From assembly GCA_018873245.2 (NCBI GenBank), contig JAEMBT020000004.1, positions 10,660,652 through 10,724,651 of the forward strand: DNA of 64,000 nt, written 5' to 3'. Source of the stretch: Archegozetes longisetosus. Lineage: Eukaryota > Arthropoda > Arachnida > Sarcoptiformes > Trhypochthoniidae. Of this stretch, positions 1-10,490 are shown in pieces (the stretch's first letter is position 1; every line of letters begins with the position of its first letter). The translations under genes were made by a program, and so were the position numbers. The notes under the pieces were generated by a model. It did no database searches and had not been told where the DNA came from. It saw only the letters and a list, made by a program, of their open reading frames with translations.

Positions 1-367
1 TTTATTTAAAAACAGATTGCATCCTAAAATAGATTACTTTTTGTAATAAGCCGTAAATCGTGTTTGTAATCTATGAACAATTCATAAATAATAGATTCAC
101 TTAAAAATCAACTTATTACGAATTATAATTATTTCCTTAATATTTAATTCCTTACAAATGAATTAAGTTTTGTTTGAAACTTTGTGATCGTCAACAGCGC
201 TTTCTATCGACTGATCTTTTCGACAACATTTCACTCAACGATTACAACATTGCATTTCGTAATCAATTTTATAATATAAATTAGTAAATTAAATGTCAAT
301 CTTTTCAGTTATATTTAGTTTTCAGATTTGATTACTATTAACTATGTTCATATAAGTTTTGAATCAA
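1..367. other. 5' flank of PSTK, no gene seen
   Basis: This is AT-rich DNA with no coding exon I can support. It presumably holds the promoter and 5' untranslated region of the PSTK gene that starts at 368. No clear TATA box or other motif stands out. Confidence 0.5.
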
Positions 368-1393
368 ATGGAAACCAACAAGCCAATTAAATCTTGTATT
401 TTATTGATATGTGGTTTGCCTTCGAGTGGAAAAAGTTTGTTAACAAACAATTTGTTAAAACATTCAAAAACAAATCCGCGAATATGTATTCATAACAATA
501 AAAGTGATGACGAATTTGTATTTTATAACATAAGTATTGATCAATTGATTTCTATTAACGAACAATCGATTAATATTCAAATAAATGGATTTTGGAAACA
601 ATTTAGAAGTGATTTGTTGATCGCTTCAAAAATGTTTATCAATCGGCTACTTAACCAAACAGATCCTAATTGTAGTAATAATAATCAAGTCAATCAAAAT
701 GTCTTATCGATTTATCAATCAATTAATAAATTGAATAATTATTGTCCTAAAACTCGTCATAATTTTGTGCTCATAGTTGACGACAACTTTTACTACAGAA
801 GTATGAGATATGAATGGTTTCAGGTCTCAAAACAGTACAAAATGGGTTTCGCTTTAATTATGATTAACTGTTCATTAGATTTAGCGATAGAGAGAAACCA
901 AAGAAGAAGTGATGACAAATGTGTACCGAATTCAGTGATCATTAAAATGAATGACCGTTTTGAACATTCGCAAATGAATGGCTTTGAAATGAGAACATTC
1001 AATGTTTCTGCAGATGCTTTTGATTTTGTAATTACTGACGATTTGATTCAGTTTATTATCGATGCCATTCGTAATCCTGTTGTTGAACTAAACTTTATCA
1101 ATGAAGAAATGCGTGAAGAATCAAAATTAGTGACTCAATTGAATGTTATTCATAGAGTTGACTGCATCCTGCGTCAAGTTATTAACGAAAGAATTGCTAA
1201 TTCGGTTAATAAAAGAGAAATCGCAAAAGCGTTAAATGAAGCCAAAAAGTCCGTATTAAATGATTTAAAGCAATCGGTTGACATATTGCCCCCAGGGCTT
1301 AGAAATCAAATTCTAACAAACCAATCAATAAGTGATATTAAATTATTTTTGAACGATTTGTTGAACAAAAATGTTACTGTAAGTCAAAAGTGA
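368..1393 (+). CDS. PSTK: L-seryl-tRNA(Sec) kinase (PSTK)
   Basis: PSTK phosphorylates Ser-tRNA(Sec) to O-phosphoseryl-tRNA(Sec), the step before SepSecS in eukaryotic selenocysteine synthesis in the cytosol. The 341-residue protein opens with a P-loop (GLPSSGKS, about residues 16-23). At about residue 138 it carries a DDNFYYRSMRYE block characteristic of the family, followed by an ERNQRR arginine-rich segment. The length fits the family (about 350). I take the ATG at 368 as the start, because the codon that opens the frame at 359 is TTG and is not expected to initiate. The gene is a single exon, unlike every neighbour. A polyadenylation signal AATAAA at 1763-1768 lies just before the stop codon of the convergent AUP1 gene, so the two 3' ends probably overlap. 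Presence of PSTK implies that this organism makes selenoproteins (known for the family, inferred here). Confidence 0.94.
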   Translation: METNKPIKSCILLICGLPSSGKSLLTNNLLKHSKTNPRICIHNNKSDDEFVFYNISIDQLISINEQSINIQINGFWKQFRSDLLIASKMFINRLLNQTDPNCSNNNQVNQNVLSIYQSINKLNNYCPKTRHNFVLIVDDNFYYRSMRYEWFQVSKQYKMGFALIMINCSLDLAIERNQRRSDDKCVPNSVIIKMNDRFEHSQMNGFEMRTFNVSADAFDFVITDDLIQFIIDAIRNPVVELNFINEEMREESKLVTQLNVIHRVDCILRQVINERIANSVNKREIAKALNEAKKSVLNDLKQSVDILPPGLRNQILTNQSISDIKLFLNDLLNKNVTVSQK

Positions 1394-1791
1394 CTAATAA
1401 GTGCAAAAATTATTTCCTCAATTGACACATTCGGGTGTTTGAGTCGTAACTCGTTTAATTTATTCAAATCAATGCAACTCAGATGTAATCAATTGGAAAT
1501 GTTTTACTTTTATTAAGTTAATTATGCCTTTCAATGAAATCATTCAGTACAATATTTTGCTCCAATTCGAGAACAATGCGATTCACGCTTTTAAAACAAA
1601 AATTCATGAAAGAGACAAAAGACTAAAACACTTTTATTCAAGACACACATCTGGAAACACATTGAATGATAGATTTTGAAAACTCGTTGAGCATAAAGAC
1701 TATTTGCAGAGATTGCGATAAAAAACAGTTGTCACTTATAACAACCATTAGTAAATAATTAAAATAAATGGGTTTTTATATTAATTTTCAT
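1394..1791. other. convergent 3' ends of PSTK and AUP1
   Basis: There is no gene here. The stretch holds an AATAAA for PSTK at 1763-1768 (+ strand) and a TTTATT at 1633-1638, which reads AATAAA on the minus strand for AUP1. Transcripts from both sides would therefore overlap in antisense. Confidence 0.55.
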
Positions 1792-4261
1792 TTATTTATT
1801 AGTCTCATCTAATTTAATACCATGTTTTTCGATATACCTGAGTCTCGCCATTTCAATTAGAGTCGCTTTGCGTTCTTTAAAAGACTTCGTGCGTTCGGTC
1901 GCATTCTTTCCAAAAGTTTTTGAACCGCAGTATAATGGTTTCATACTTTCAGTTGAGGTATATATACCTGAACTACTGTTATTTGTTGACGCGTTTGTCT
2001 TAACTGCATCTTTATTAACATTTTGTGCTTTAGGAGTGGACACCTGTTCGGGTACATAACTGACAGTTCCGTCTAAAATACGAGTTATTGTTTCGTCGAT
2101 ATTAGCCGTCACTTTGATATCTTTTTGTATTACATTAATGGGCACTTGAGGTAACACTTCTTTTACTTTAAGCGCCATTTCTTCTAATTGTGCCGAAACC
2201 CTACCAGATGAAGAAACAGATGTATTAGGGATTGCATGAGTCTGCCTTATTCGATGATTATTTGTTGACGTTCGAGATGTCTGTTGTGTCGTCTGGAATA
2301 ATCTCTTCGCGAACTCTACTTTATCCGAATCTGTATAATTAGTTGCATAAATGCTCATCGCATTTGCCATCAATTGTTGAACTCTTTTAGCGAATTCTTC
2401 TGAAGATTCGTTCTCATTGCGCTTTACGACCGGTAAATACCTATTCATACGAAGAAGGAACAATTTAATAAGAATTTCAATAAAAATAATTAGTCATTAC
2501 TTTATATTAAAAACAGTGAAGGGAACGAATAAAAACCAAAACAAGTCGGACCACCATCTGCTGCCCAATACTGAAGTAGATATCCTGGTTGGCGGCGGTC
2601 TGTAGGCTGTGATAAAAATGGGCTGCATTTGCAAATCAAGAGTGAAGAGCCAACTGCTAAACTTAAGAAGTCCTACGCGTCCGTTAGTAGTCGCCCCTTC
2701 TGGATATGATAAGATTGGAATCGGATTCTCAGATGAATTCAAATGAACCTTTACATTCTCGATCAGTACATCTCTTCCTTGTTTAACACCGAAATCATGA
2801 AAACCAAGTCCCCAATTGAGAAACTTAGGCAAATCCCAAACTCCGGGAACAATACAAGGAAGTACGAGATCAACGGCTAAGTGGTCAAAATTTGTTATGT
2901 GATTACTGATTATTACTTTTGTCAAAGATTTTGCTTTAACTGAAGCGTTTTCTTCTTTCACTATTATTCCTAAGACTGAGCACATTGTGCGAAGGATAAA
3001 ACTGTTAAAATCAAACAAATAATTAACAATTAAATACAGTTTAACTCAATAGGTTTTAACTTAATAATTTATATTTATTGGTCAGTTATTCATAATTTTC
3101 AACCCATTACACATTCAGAATATGGAAATACACTCGAAATGAAATAAATGTCAAATTATGCATTCGATCAAACTTTGCTATCATTTGAGTTTCAAAATCA
3201 AGTATTCATGTCAATTCAATTGACAGTGTCATTTCAAACAATATAAAAGATTAAAATCCACTAAAGTCGTGCTTCTGTTTCCACCGGATTTAAATGATTG
3301 AAGTCTTTAAGTTAACAAACTTTTCGAGCGGAAACTTTGCAAACGTCATGTGATTAGTCAACTTTCGCTATCGAAATATCAAAGTTAAAAAAAATTGCAA
3401 GCCCTCATAAACTAGATGTTAACTAAAAATGTGTGTCGTGTCTTCTTGTTATGTAATTGCTTATACAAGCGAATAGAGAACAAGATCTTGGGTGCAAATG
3501 ATCAAAACGAACGCAAGATAATCAATAAAAAAGATAATTTTAGTATGCATTTCGTTTTAGTTACCTTTTACACACCTATTGTTGTATTTGACGCAGACTT
3601 ATTCATACTTACAGTTAGTCATGTCAAATAAACATTAATCTGATCGTACGTTCGTCATATTTAAATTAAGTTTGCACAAAATACGATTGATGAGAAGTTT
3701 GCACAAGTGTAGCCGTACTTTCCTACCATATTGTTGCAAATTAGACTCACTTATTGTAATATCAGGCTAGTAAGAATATGTTGGGGTTTAAGTTAGCCTT
3801 CGTTCAATGCAAGCCTCATTGACAGTAATGATAAAGCCAAATAGATTTAAAACATGCACATTAGATAATGCAAGTGATCAATAATTAATTGATTTGATGG
3901 CGTAATAAATAAATGGATATACTGTATTGCATCATCACATACCATCTTATGGTTGATTTCTTAGGTAATAGACTCGCAATGAGTAATGCGTGTAAACCAA
4001 TAAACAAACGAATCAAAAATAGACAAAGACCAATCGGAAAGTATATGACCAGAAATAATATGTCCATTTGATTGTCTATTCTGTTATGCATTCAAATAAA
4101 ATAGCAATTAATCATTTGCAGCATTATGCAATTCTAGACTTAACTATTGCATTAAATCATTATTTCAATTATTACCTGTTGTAATCAAACAGTTTTTGAA
4201 TCGAAGTCGTGCTTGAGGTCGACGTCGAACTAACTGTTAACTCATTTCGAACGTTTGACAT
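1792..4261 (-). CDS. AUP1: AUP1 lipid droplet-regulating VLDL assembly factor (ancient ubiquitous protein 1)
   Basis: The four exons (minus strand) are 4261-4176, 4080-3943, 3001-2501 and 2440-1792, all with GT-AG junctions in consistent phase, giving 457 residues. AUP1 is a hairpin protein of ER and lipid droplets that recruits the E2 enzyme UBE2G2 for ER-associated degradation. Order of parts: a short polar N-terminus ending in a KLFDYNR block; a hydrophobic hairpin at about 37-62; an acyltransferase-like domain with the HX4D motif (NHITNFD, His109 and Asp114); a CUE ubiquitin-binding domain at about 326-366 (KVKEVLPQVPINVIQKD); and a basic C-terminal helix (KERKATLIEMARLRYIE) matching the G2BR region that binds UBE2G2. 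The first two exons were not obvious from open frames. I recovered them from splice phase and from their match to the vertebrate N-terminus. Intron 3 (3002-3942) is 941 bp and I see no gene in it. A TTTATT at 1633-1638 supplies the polyA signal. Confidence 0.93.
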
Positions 4262-4827
4262 CTTTGCGACCTTTTATTACAATTATTTATTGCAAATTAC
4301 ATTCAGTTTATTCAATAATTTTCAAAATAATTATTCCTTAAGTGAACGGAAATATAGATATATCTAAAACAAATGGTTAATTAATAGATGAAACGTTCGA
4401 CGCATTCAATGACAAATCTATAGTAACTATAGTATGATTTAATGATAACCACATTATAGACTTCCAGCTGGAACTCAACGTAACTTTCATTCCATTCCAT
4501 GATAAAATCTCTGTCTCATTCATATAAAACGTAACGCTTTTTAAATACTAAAATTATACATCAACTTTTAACAAATATTAACCCCCTTTTCTCTTAATAT
4601 TTGCACCAAATTTATAAAAGTCGGAAAATAATTTCTAATGATTTAAATACTGAACTAATCAATGAGATAACAATATAAGGCAGCATTTTAATGAAAGCCA
4701 TTTGTATTAATTAATCAAATTATTAAAATACTTAAACCAATTCATACATTTGGGACAACATTTAAAATTTCAATGATTCCAATTTTGTCAATTTTATTCA
4801 AATAAAATTTTTGAAAACAATTTCTAT
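4262..4827. other. spacer between AUP1 and PPAN
   Basis: The two minus-strand genes are in tandem with 566 bp between them. The stretch should hold the AUP1 promoter and the PPAN 3' end. A TTTATT at 4793-4798, about 30 bp after the PPAN stop, reads AATAAA on the minus strand. No other feature is seen. Confidence 0.5.
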
Positions 4828-6095
4828 TTATTCTTGATTATCATTGTCAACAGTTTGATCGATTTCTTCATTTTCAGTTGATTTCTTATCTTTTGCTTCA
4901 CGTTTTCGTTTTACGTTAAGTTCTTGTTGTCTTTTGCGTGAAAGCTTCAAATGAACCTTTTGTTGTCGAACTCGTTTCAATTCCTTAACTTCAGCCTTGG
5001 TTTTCTTAATCAACGAATGGAACAGAACTTCTCCGGTCATTATTCCTTCTTCTATTTTGACTAACTCTAGAGTAAGTCGCGGCCCAAGTTCTACCAGTCT
5101 ATCAAGAAATGAAAATTGTTATCAGAGATCTTGACATCATTTTAAGCTCAATGACTCAATTTAGTAATATGCAAGTTATATTTGAATAAGTACAGCTTAA
5201 ATTAAGACCTGATAGCACTCTTTTCATTAATCATATTTCCTCTTGAGCTTATGTTTTGTGGTAAAGTTATTTGTCTACTTTGGTCCACTTCATCGGCTTC
5301 TCCTTCAGATTCTGTAAACGCCGCTTCTTTAGACACAATCTCATTGACATCATTATATTGTCCCAAATCGGGAACCTTTTTACTAGAAATCAGTTTTTTC
5401 ACAGCATGCGAGAGACCGACAGGTTTTACTTTAATGGCATAATGTCTTAAATCAATCAGTTGAGTGTCACTGTTATAGTTCAACAAAATACATCTCCGAA
5501 TAGTATTCAGATTGACTTTATTCACATCAATCGATGGTAACAAATTTCTCCACATCGATGTCATCAGCTTCATCTTAAGCTCTTCATCACTACTAAATCC
5601 ATTTAGGACGAGAAGTGGAGACAATTGAAATAAACCAGAATAAACTAATGGCTTCCTAAGACTCGAACGAACGTCTCTAGTAAGCGTATAGTTAACTATT
5701 TTGAAAGTGATTGTTGGCCCTCTTGGGAGACGACAGAGTCTTAAATATGAAGCTTTCAATGTTTTGGTGAATATCAACAAATGCGTGACATTCAGACTTG
5801 AAGCTACGTTCACGAAGTCTTTCACAACGTTATATCGTTTTATTTTCAGGTTCATAGCAGTGAACGGTTCCAACAGTTGACGAAAATTATTCATCAATTC
5901 GTTGATATTTTTACCAACTTTTCCTCTCTTTATAACAAAAGAATGGGGAGCTTTAGTCAGGGATTCTGGCTCTTCAGAGTTAGTACCACTTCCTCGCTTC
6001 TTAGACTATAAACAAAAATCATCATAACTTTTAATGTTTATAAATCATTAATCATTTGATTGAATGTGAAATACCTTTCTCTTTCTTTTACCCAT
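4828..6095 (-). CDS. PPAN: Peter Pan/SSF1 ribosome biogenesis protein (Brix domain)
   Basis: The three exons (minus strand) are 6095-6075 (only seven codons, all basic: MGKRKRK), 6005-5209 and 5098-4828. The introns are 69 and 110 bp, and the product is 362 residues. PPAN/SSF1 is a nucleolar Brix-domain protein needed for 27S/32S pre-rRNA processing and 60S subunit assembly. The Brix domain fills most of exon 2, opening with PHSFVIKRGKVGKN, continuing through RLPRGPTITFKI and NLNTIRRC, then DLRHYAIKVKPVG. It closes in exon 3 with LGPRLTLELVKIEEG. Before the basic C-terminal tail there is an acidic stretch (SEGEADEVDQ). The tail (KRKREAKDKK) is typical of nucleolar proteins. The ATG at 6095 gives an N-terminus that itself looks like a nuclear localisation signal. 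The gene is head to head with ETHE1. Confidence 0.96.
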
Positions 6096-6822
6096 TATTT
6101 AACCTATGTTTTACTAGTACTTAACTAATAATTCAATTTAATTTAAAGCACGTGTCTTTACTCTTTAAAAATAAAATGATTTGATATTTACACGCATAGA
6201 GAGTACGTACCCATAACTGACGTCTCAATAAAAATTGTGTCTAATGTTGACTTTCATTTAATTATCTAAAGAATTAATAACTAGAAATTGCAACAATAGG
6301 CATCAATACCGAAAAATTCGCTGACTGAGTTCATTTTTATTGAACTGGTGTCTATTTCTGAAGTTGTTCAAATATTTATTAAATTAAGTCAAGAAATCCA
6401 AAGCACTCTTTCAGCCATTTGATTAACCGTTATTTGTTTACTAGTCATTACGCAATGATTGTTATGAATTTTGACTGAAAACTATGATTTTTGTCACTAA
6501 TGGATTTCTGACTATTTTGATAACGATATCATAAATTGTTATATATTCTCTAACGATTTAATTACATGCGAAAAGTCACGTATTGTAGATAACATGGGTT
6601 AGATCTTAATCAAATTTAACTAAAACCTTTTAATAACGAAACTTAACCTTATTTAAATAATATTGAAAACTAAAGTTTTGAAGTCTATTAATATCATAAT
6701 AAACAAAGGTTTACTTAAGAAGTTTAACAGAAATCAAAGTTGAACTAGAAAATTTATGATTATTTGTGAAATTTGCAAAATTTGAAAGTCAAACATAGTT
6801 AAATAAAAGTTTATCTAAGAAA
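6096..6822. promoter_or_regulatory. shared upstream region of PPAN and ETHE1
   Basis: These 727 bp separate two divergent start codons and must contain both promoters. The sequence is AT-rich with runs of TAA. I see no coding exon and no strong core-promoter motif. Coordinated regulation is possible but not shown. Confidence 0.45.
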
Positions 6823-7946
6823 ATGAGTGTGCAAAGACTACTTTTTCGTCAGGTATTGAAAACTTGTTGCAAACTTAGAGAAGCACCAAAAGATTCACAC
6901 CAAATTTGGTTTTTTAGTTGTTTGACAGAATTTCGTGCACATATACTTATCTATTGGCAGATAGTATCACAAGAGATACAATTCTCATAGATCCAGTTCT
7001 TGAGCTCGTCGACAGAGATTTGACATTAATTCAAGAAATCGGACTCAAGGTATCGATCATTTAGTTAGTTTCTAATAAAATGTTTTACATAACTTTAACA
7101 TGAATCATTATAGCTGAAATACGTGGCCAACACTCACGTACACGCAGATCACGTGACAGGTTCGGGACTTATTAAAAAGCGATTGAATACTGATTCAAAT
7201 CCTCAAGTTTTGAGTGTTATATCTCGAGTGAGTGGTGCTAAGGCAGACCTTAAAGTCGATGAGAACGATGTGATTAGTTGTGGCGATGCTATTAAGTTGA
7301 AAGTTTTGGCCACACCTGGTATTCAACAGTTTGACATTCATATTTGACTTACTTTCTATTCAATACTTTTATGATAATCAGGCCATACTTCGGGTTGTGT
7401 TTCATATGTCGACTATGACAATGGTATGGTCTTTACAGGTGATGCACTATTAATAAGAGGTTGTGGAAGGACTGACTTTCAAAATGGTATTCAAAGCGAT
7501 TGTTTTGACTAATTACTCAAAATTGTTTGACTGATTTGAATTTATATTTAGGTAGTTCTAGTTTGTTATACGATTCAATTCATAGCAAATTGTTCCAATT
7601 GCCTGATCATTTCAAAGTATTTCCTGCTCATGACTATAAAGGTTTGCAAATATTCAAGTTTGTTAACAGTAAAGTTGATTATCACTAAGGAAAGACTATT
7701 TGATCTTCAGGTCAATTGATGTCAACAGTTGGTGAAGAAAAGTTGTTTAATCCTAGACTAACAAAATCAAAAGAAGAATTCATTGACATTATGGCAAATC
7801 TCAAACTTGATTTGCCCAAAATGATAGGTATTCTTATAAATTTATTCTACATCTTAAGATTAATAAATTCTTGATTGTTCATATGTTTAACATTTTTCTG
7901 TACAGATATTGCTGTTCCAAATAATATGGTTTGTGGTCTTCATTGA
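6823..7946 (+). CDS. ETHE1: ETHE1 persulfide dioxygenase
   Basis: The seven exons are 6823-6852, 6918-7049, 7114-7318, 7382-7486, 7552-7641, 7711-7827 and 7906-7946. All junctions are GT-AG and in phase, giving 239 residues. ETHE1 oxidises glutathione persulfide to sulfite in mitochondrial sulfide catabolism, using one Fe(II) in a metallo-beta-lactamase fold. The iron and active-site residues are visible: THVHADH (His62, His64, Asp66, His67), PGHTSGC (iron His) and [16 protein letters not shown] (iron Asp), then FPAHDYKG. The C-terminus ends in FDIAVPANMRCG-like residues, as expected. The predicted N-terminus ([17 protein letters not shown]) is shorter than in vertebrates and shows little of a classical mitochondrial presequence, although it is basic and amphipathic. 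A polyA signal AATAAA sits at 8099-8104. The introns are all short (63-78 bp). Confidence 0.96.
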
Positions 7947-9615
7947 GTTTTAGAAACTCGTCTTTTACTTAATTGCAATAGCTTTTACTGAAAGTAAAAT
8001 CAGTTATAGTTCAATTATTTACTCAAGGTATAAATCTATCAATTTTTAACCATTTTAAGTTTGATTTAGTATGTTGTTTTGAATATATTGTTATTTTAAA
8101 TAAAAGAATTTATCGTTATATAATAAACAAAATTCAAATTTATTTCTAAACTTCAAGGTCAGTTTATAAACAGATATTTGCAGTAAGTTTATTTGGTATT
8201 AAGCCAATTGTTTCTCGCTAAGAAACTTGATCTTGTGACATTCACTTTGATTGTTCTTAAAGTCAAACTTTGGTTGATTTCAATTAAATCGTATTTGTTT
8301 GACCACTAGTTTGTTTATTCAACCCTCAATGTAGCTTTTATTTCACAACAATTGCTTTCAATAATACAAGAATATGCACTGATTTTTGAAACTTGAACTA
8401 AACTATTTAAACCTGACCCCGAATGAGCCTTATTTTCAAATTAAGCCCTAATAACTTAAGTTTAAATATTAGGAACAAAAGGAAATAAGTTTTTAGACTC
8501 TCAAATATTCAGGTATAACTTGATTGTATTAAAAAGTTCGGCTTTCATTTCATTGCAGCAATTAGTTAATAATCTAAGTATTTTTAAATTTCGTAACGCT
8601 ATCTCTATTTTCTATCTAAACGTTGCTTTACCAAATCTCCTTGCAAGTATCATTTTAATTGATCCAAATTAATGGACTTTCTCAATGATCTTAGTCCCAA
8701 TCTATGCAAAGAATATCCAAATAAAATACATTTGCAGTTATTGGAAATAGTTTCGATTCAAATCAAATTAATATCTGATTGACCAGGCTGAGTCAACATA
8801 GAATCAAAGACTTTTATTTAATGAAAGAAAAGAGTTGGAAGAAGCTTATAGCTGAGGTGCTCCCATAAATCCAAAAGGTGATTGATAGTAGATTAGTGTA
8901 AAGAACTGTACGCATCATGAGAGATGGCTAAAGGACAAGATTGAAAATATTTGAAGAAGACAGTACTCTTATTAGTTACTTCTAATCAAATAACTATAAT
9001 CAATAGTAATAGCGACAGAGGTGTTAGGCCACAATAACTTATTGTGATTGATTTGCAAAAACTTTTGTGCTGTATTTTAAATTCTAAACCGTGTTTTCAG
9101 TCGTACTTTGGTTATATTTTCGGTCTCATTTTAATCTCCGACTAATACTTTCGATCATACTTCAATTTCTGAAATTGAATTTTCTATGCCACTTCAAATT
9201 TATCTCAATGACATTGGTTATGTGGTATTATCGATCATATAAACTGATTTCGGTCTTCTTCTTCTATAGACTCTTTCCAAATTATTAGAATGAAAATATC
9301 AAATGTTTGTGTTAAAAATAGTGTGAATTTTATCTTAATCTTAAATACTATAGCTCAAAAAGTCTTCCCTTAAATCAATGAAACTATGATCTATATGAAT
9401 GTTAACTCGATTCAAAATTATAGGTTTTGTTATCAATCTTTTAATATGCAATGAATAGCATTTGAAATGTAAGACTACAGATTAAAGGAGAAAAAATAAC
9501 TTAAGCTCTCGATATATAGGTCTCAAATAAAGATTGGGTTGAGAGTCTAATGAGTATTGAATTATTCATTACGAAAGATTGTATCTCTTCGCAAAAAATC
9601 TTACAACATTTAAAT
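7947..9615. other. intergenic, 3' of ETHE1
   Basis: After the ETHE1 polyA signal at 8099 this is AT-rich sequence with many stops in all frames. Open frames such as 9091-9288 are short, lack splice signals or similarity, and look like chance. Nothing else is seen. Confidence 0.5.
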
Positions 9616-9867
9616 TTATACTTTCTCAAAAGTCGAATTCATAACAGAATTTTCTGTCATTTTATAATGATATTCAATATTTTTTCTCTTAATTTTAATC
9701 AATGATTTCGCTATCAATTTTGCACGAATTGCACTAGTTTGAGGGAACTTGCGCTTAAGATGAATAAGATATTTTGAAACTTGTGTTCCATTTACTAATG
9801 ATGAACGCAAACTTCTGGTACGCATATGTCTGGATGATGTAAGCTTTGCTCTTCTAATCTTTGTTTC
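9616..9867 (-). CDS. possible terminal exon of an unrecognised basic protein
   Basis: A minus-strand frame is open from an acceptor-like TTTTAG (exon start 9867) to a stop at 9616-9618, about 83 codons. The predicted peptide is very rich in Lys and Arg (for example HLKRKFPQTSAIRAKLIAK) and less AT-skewed than chance frames nearby. I do not recognise it and could not connect an upstream exon with confidence, although open minus-strand stretches exist at about 10.04-10.26 kb. It may be the 3' exon of a small nuclear or ribosomal-type protein, or a chance frame. RNA evidence would decide. Confidence 0.25.
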   Translation of the reverse strand, partial: ETKIRRAKLTSSRHMRTRSLRSSLVNGTQVSKYLIHLKRKFPQTSAIRAKLIAKSLIKIKRKNIEYHYKMTENSVMNSTFEKV

Positions 9868-10490
9868 CTAAAAGCTTACTCGAGAGTGCATTCAAACAAG
9901 TAAATACGCAGCTTAGATATTCTTTAGATGTTTATATCTCAGTTTTAAGTTGATACTTAATAGAAAATTGATTACATGTAAGTCCAAAATAATGTTCTTC
10001 CTCTAAAAGTTAAGTTGTTTTAAATAAAAAATAACATTAGCGGTTCGCGCACTCCTATTCGTGCAGATTATCGATCCGACCGAATATAACGACAGGTGTG
10101 GTTTCAATAGAGGTAATAAAGTGAGTGTCGCAACTCTTATATATTCTACAGTATGTTAGAAGCGCTCCGATACGAATGCATGTCATTCTAGAGGCATCCC
10201 CGCATCTACTGATCAGAAATGTTGCTCGCAGTGTCTAACAGTAATATTGAGTAGCTTTTATGAAGTTTCTCTATTGACAGTACGTATTGAGTTGTCAACT
10301 ATAATGGGATCAAATTTGATGCAACTCTAGTGCAAGTATTCAAGCTTAGGAGCATTATTTATGATCAAAATTGGAAAACCTAACAACACATATATGGAAG
10401 TGTTTTTCACAATATATTTGTTGGGTCTATAATTTAATGGTCTGCAACCTCACAGGTATCATCTGGAAAGGAGGTCCAATCTGTCTATGT
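9868..10490. other. GC-richer island, probable 5' region of the next gene
   Basis: From about 10041 to 10330 the base composition rises clearly above the surrounding DNA, with many CG dinucleotides. The stretch is open in several frames on both strands. Because the next plus-strand gene starts at 10491, I read it as promoter and 5' untranslated sequence. An unannotated exon or non-coding RNA is the alternative. Confidence 0.4.

Noticed and set aside
359-367. Upstream TTG-initiated extension of PSTK by three codons
   Set aside because: TTG is not a normal eukaryotic start; the ATG at 368 is nine bases downstream in the same frame and fits the family.
3416-3631. 71-codon plus-strand frame
   Set aside because: It lies inside AUP1 intron 3 on the opposite strand and has no splice or family support.
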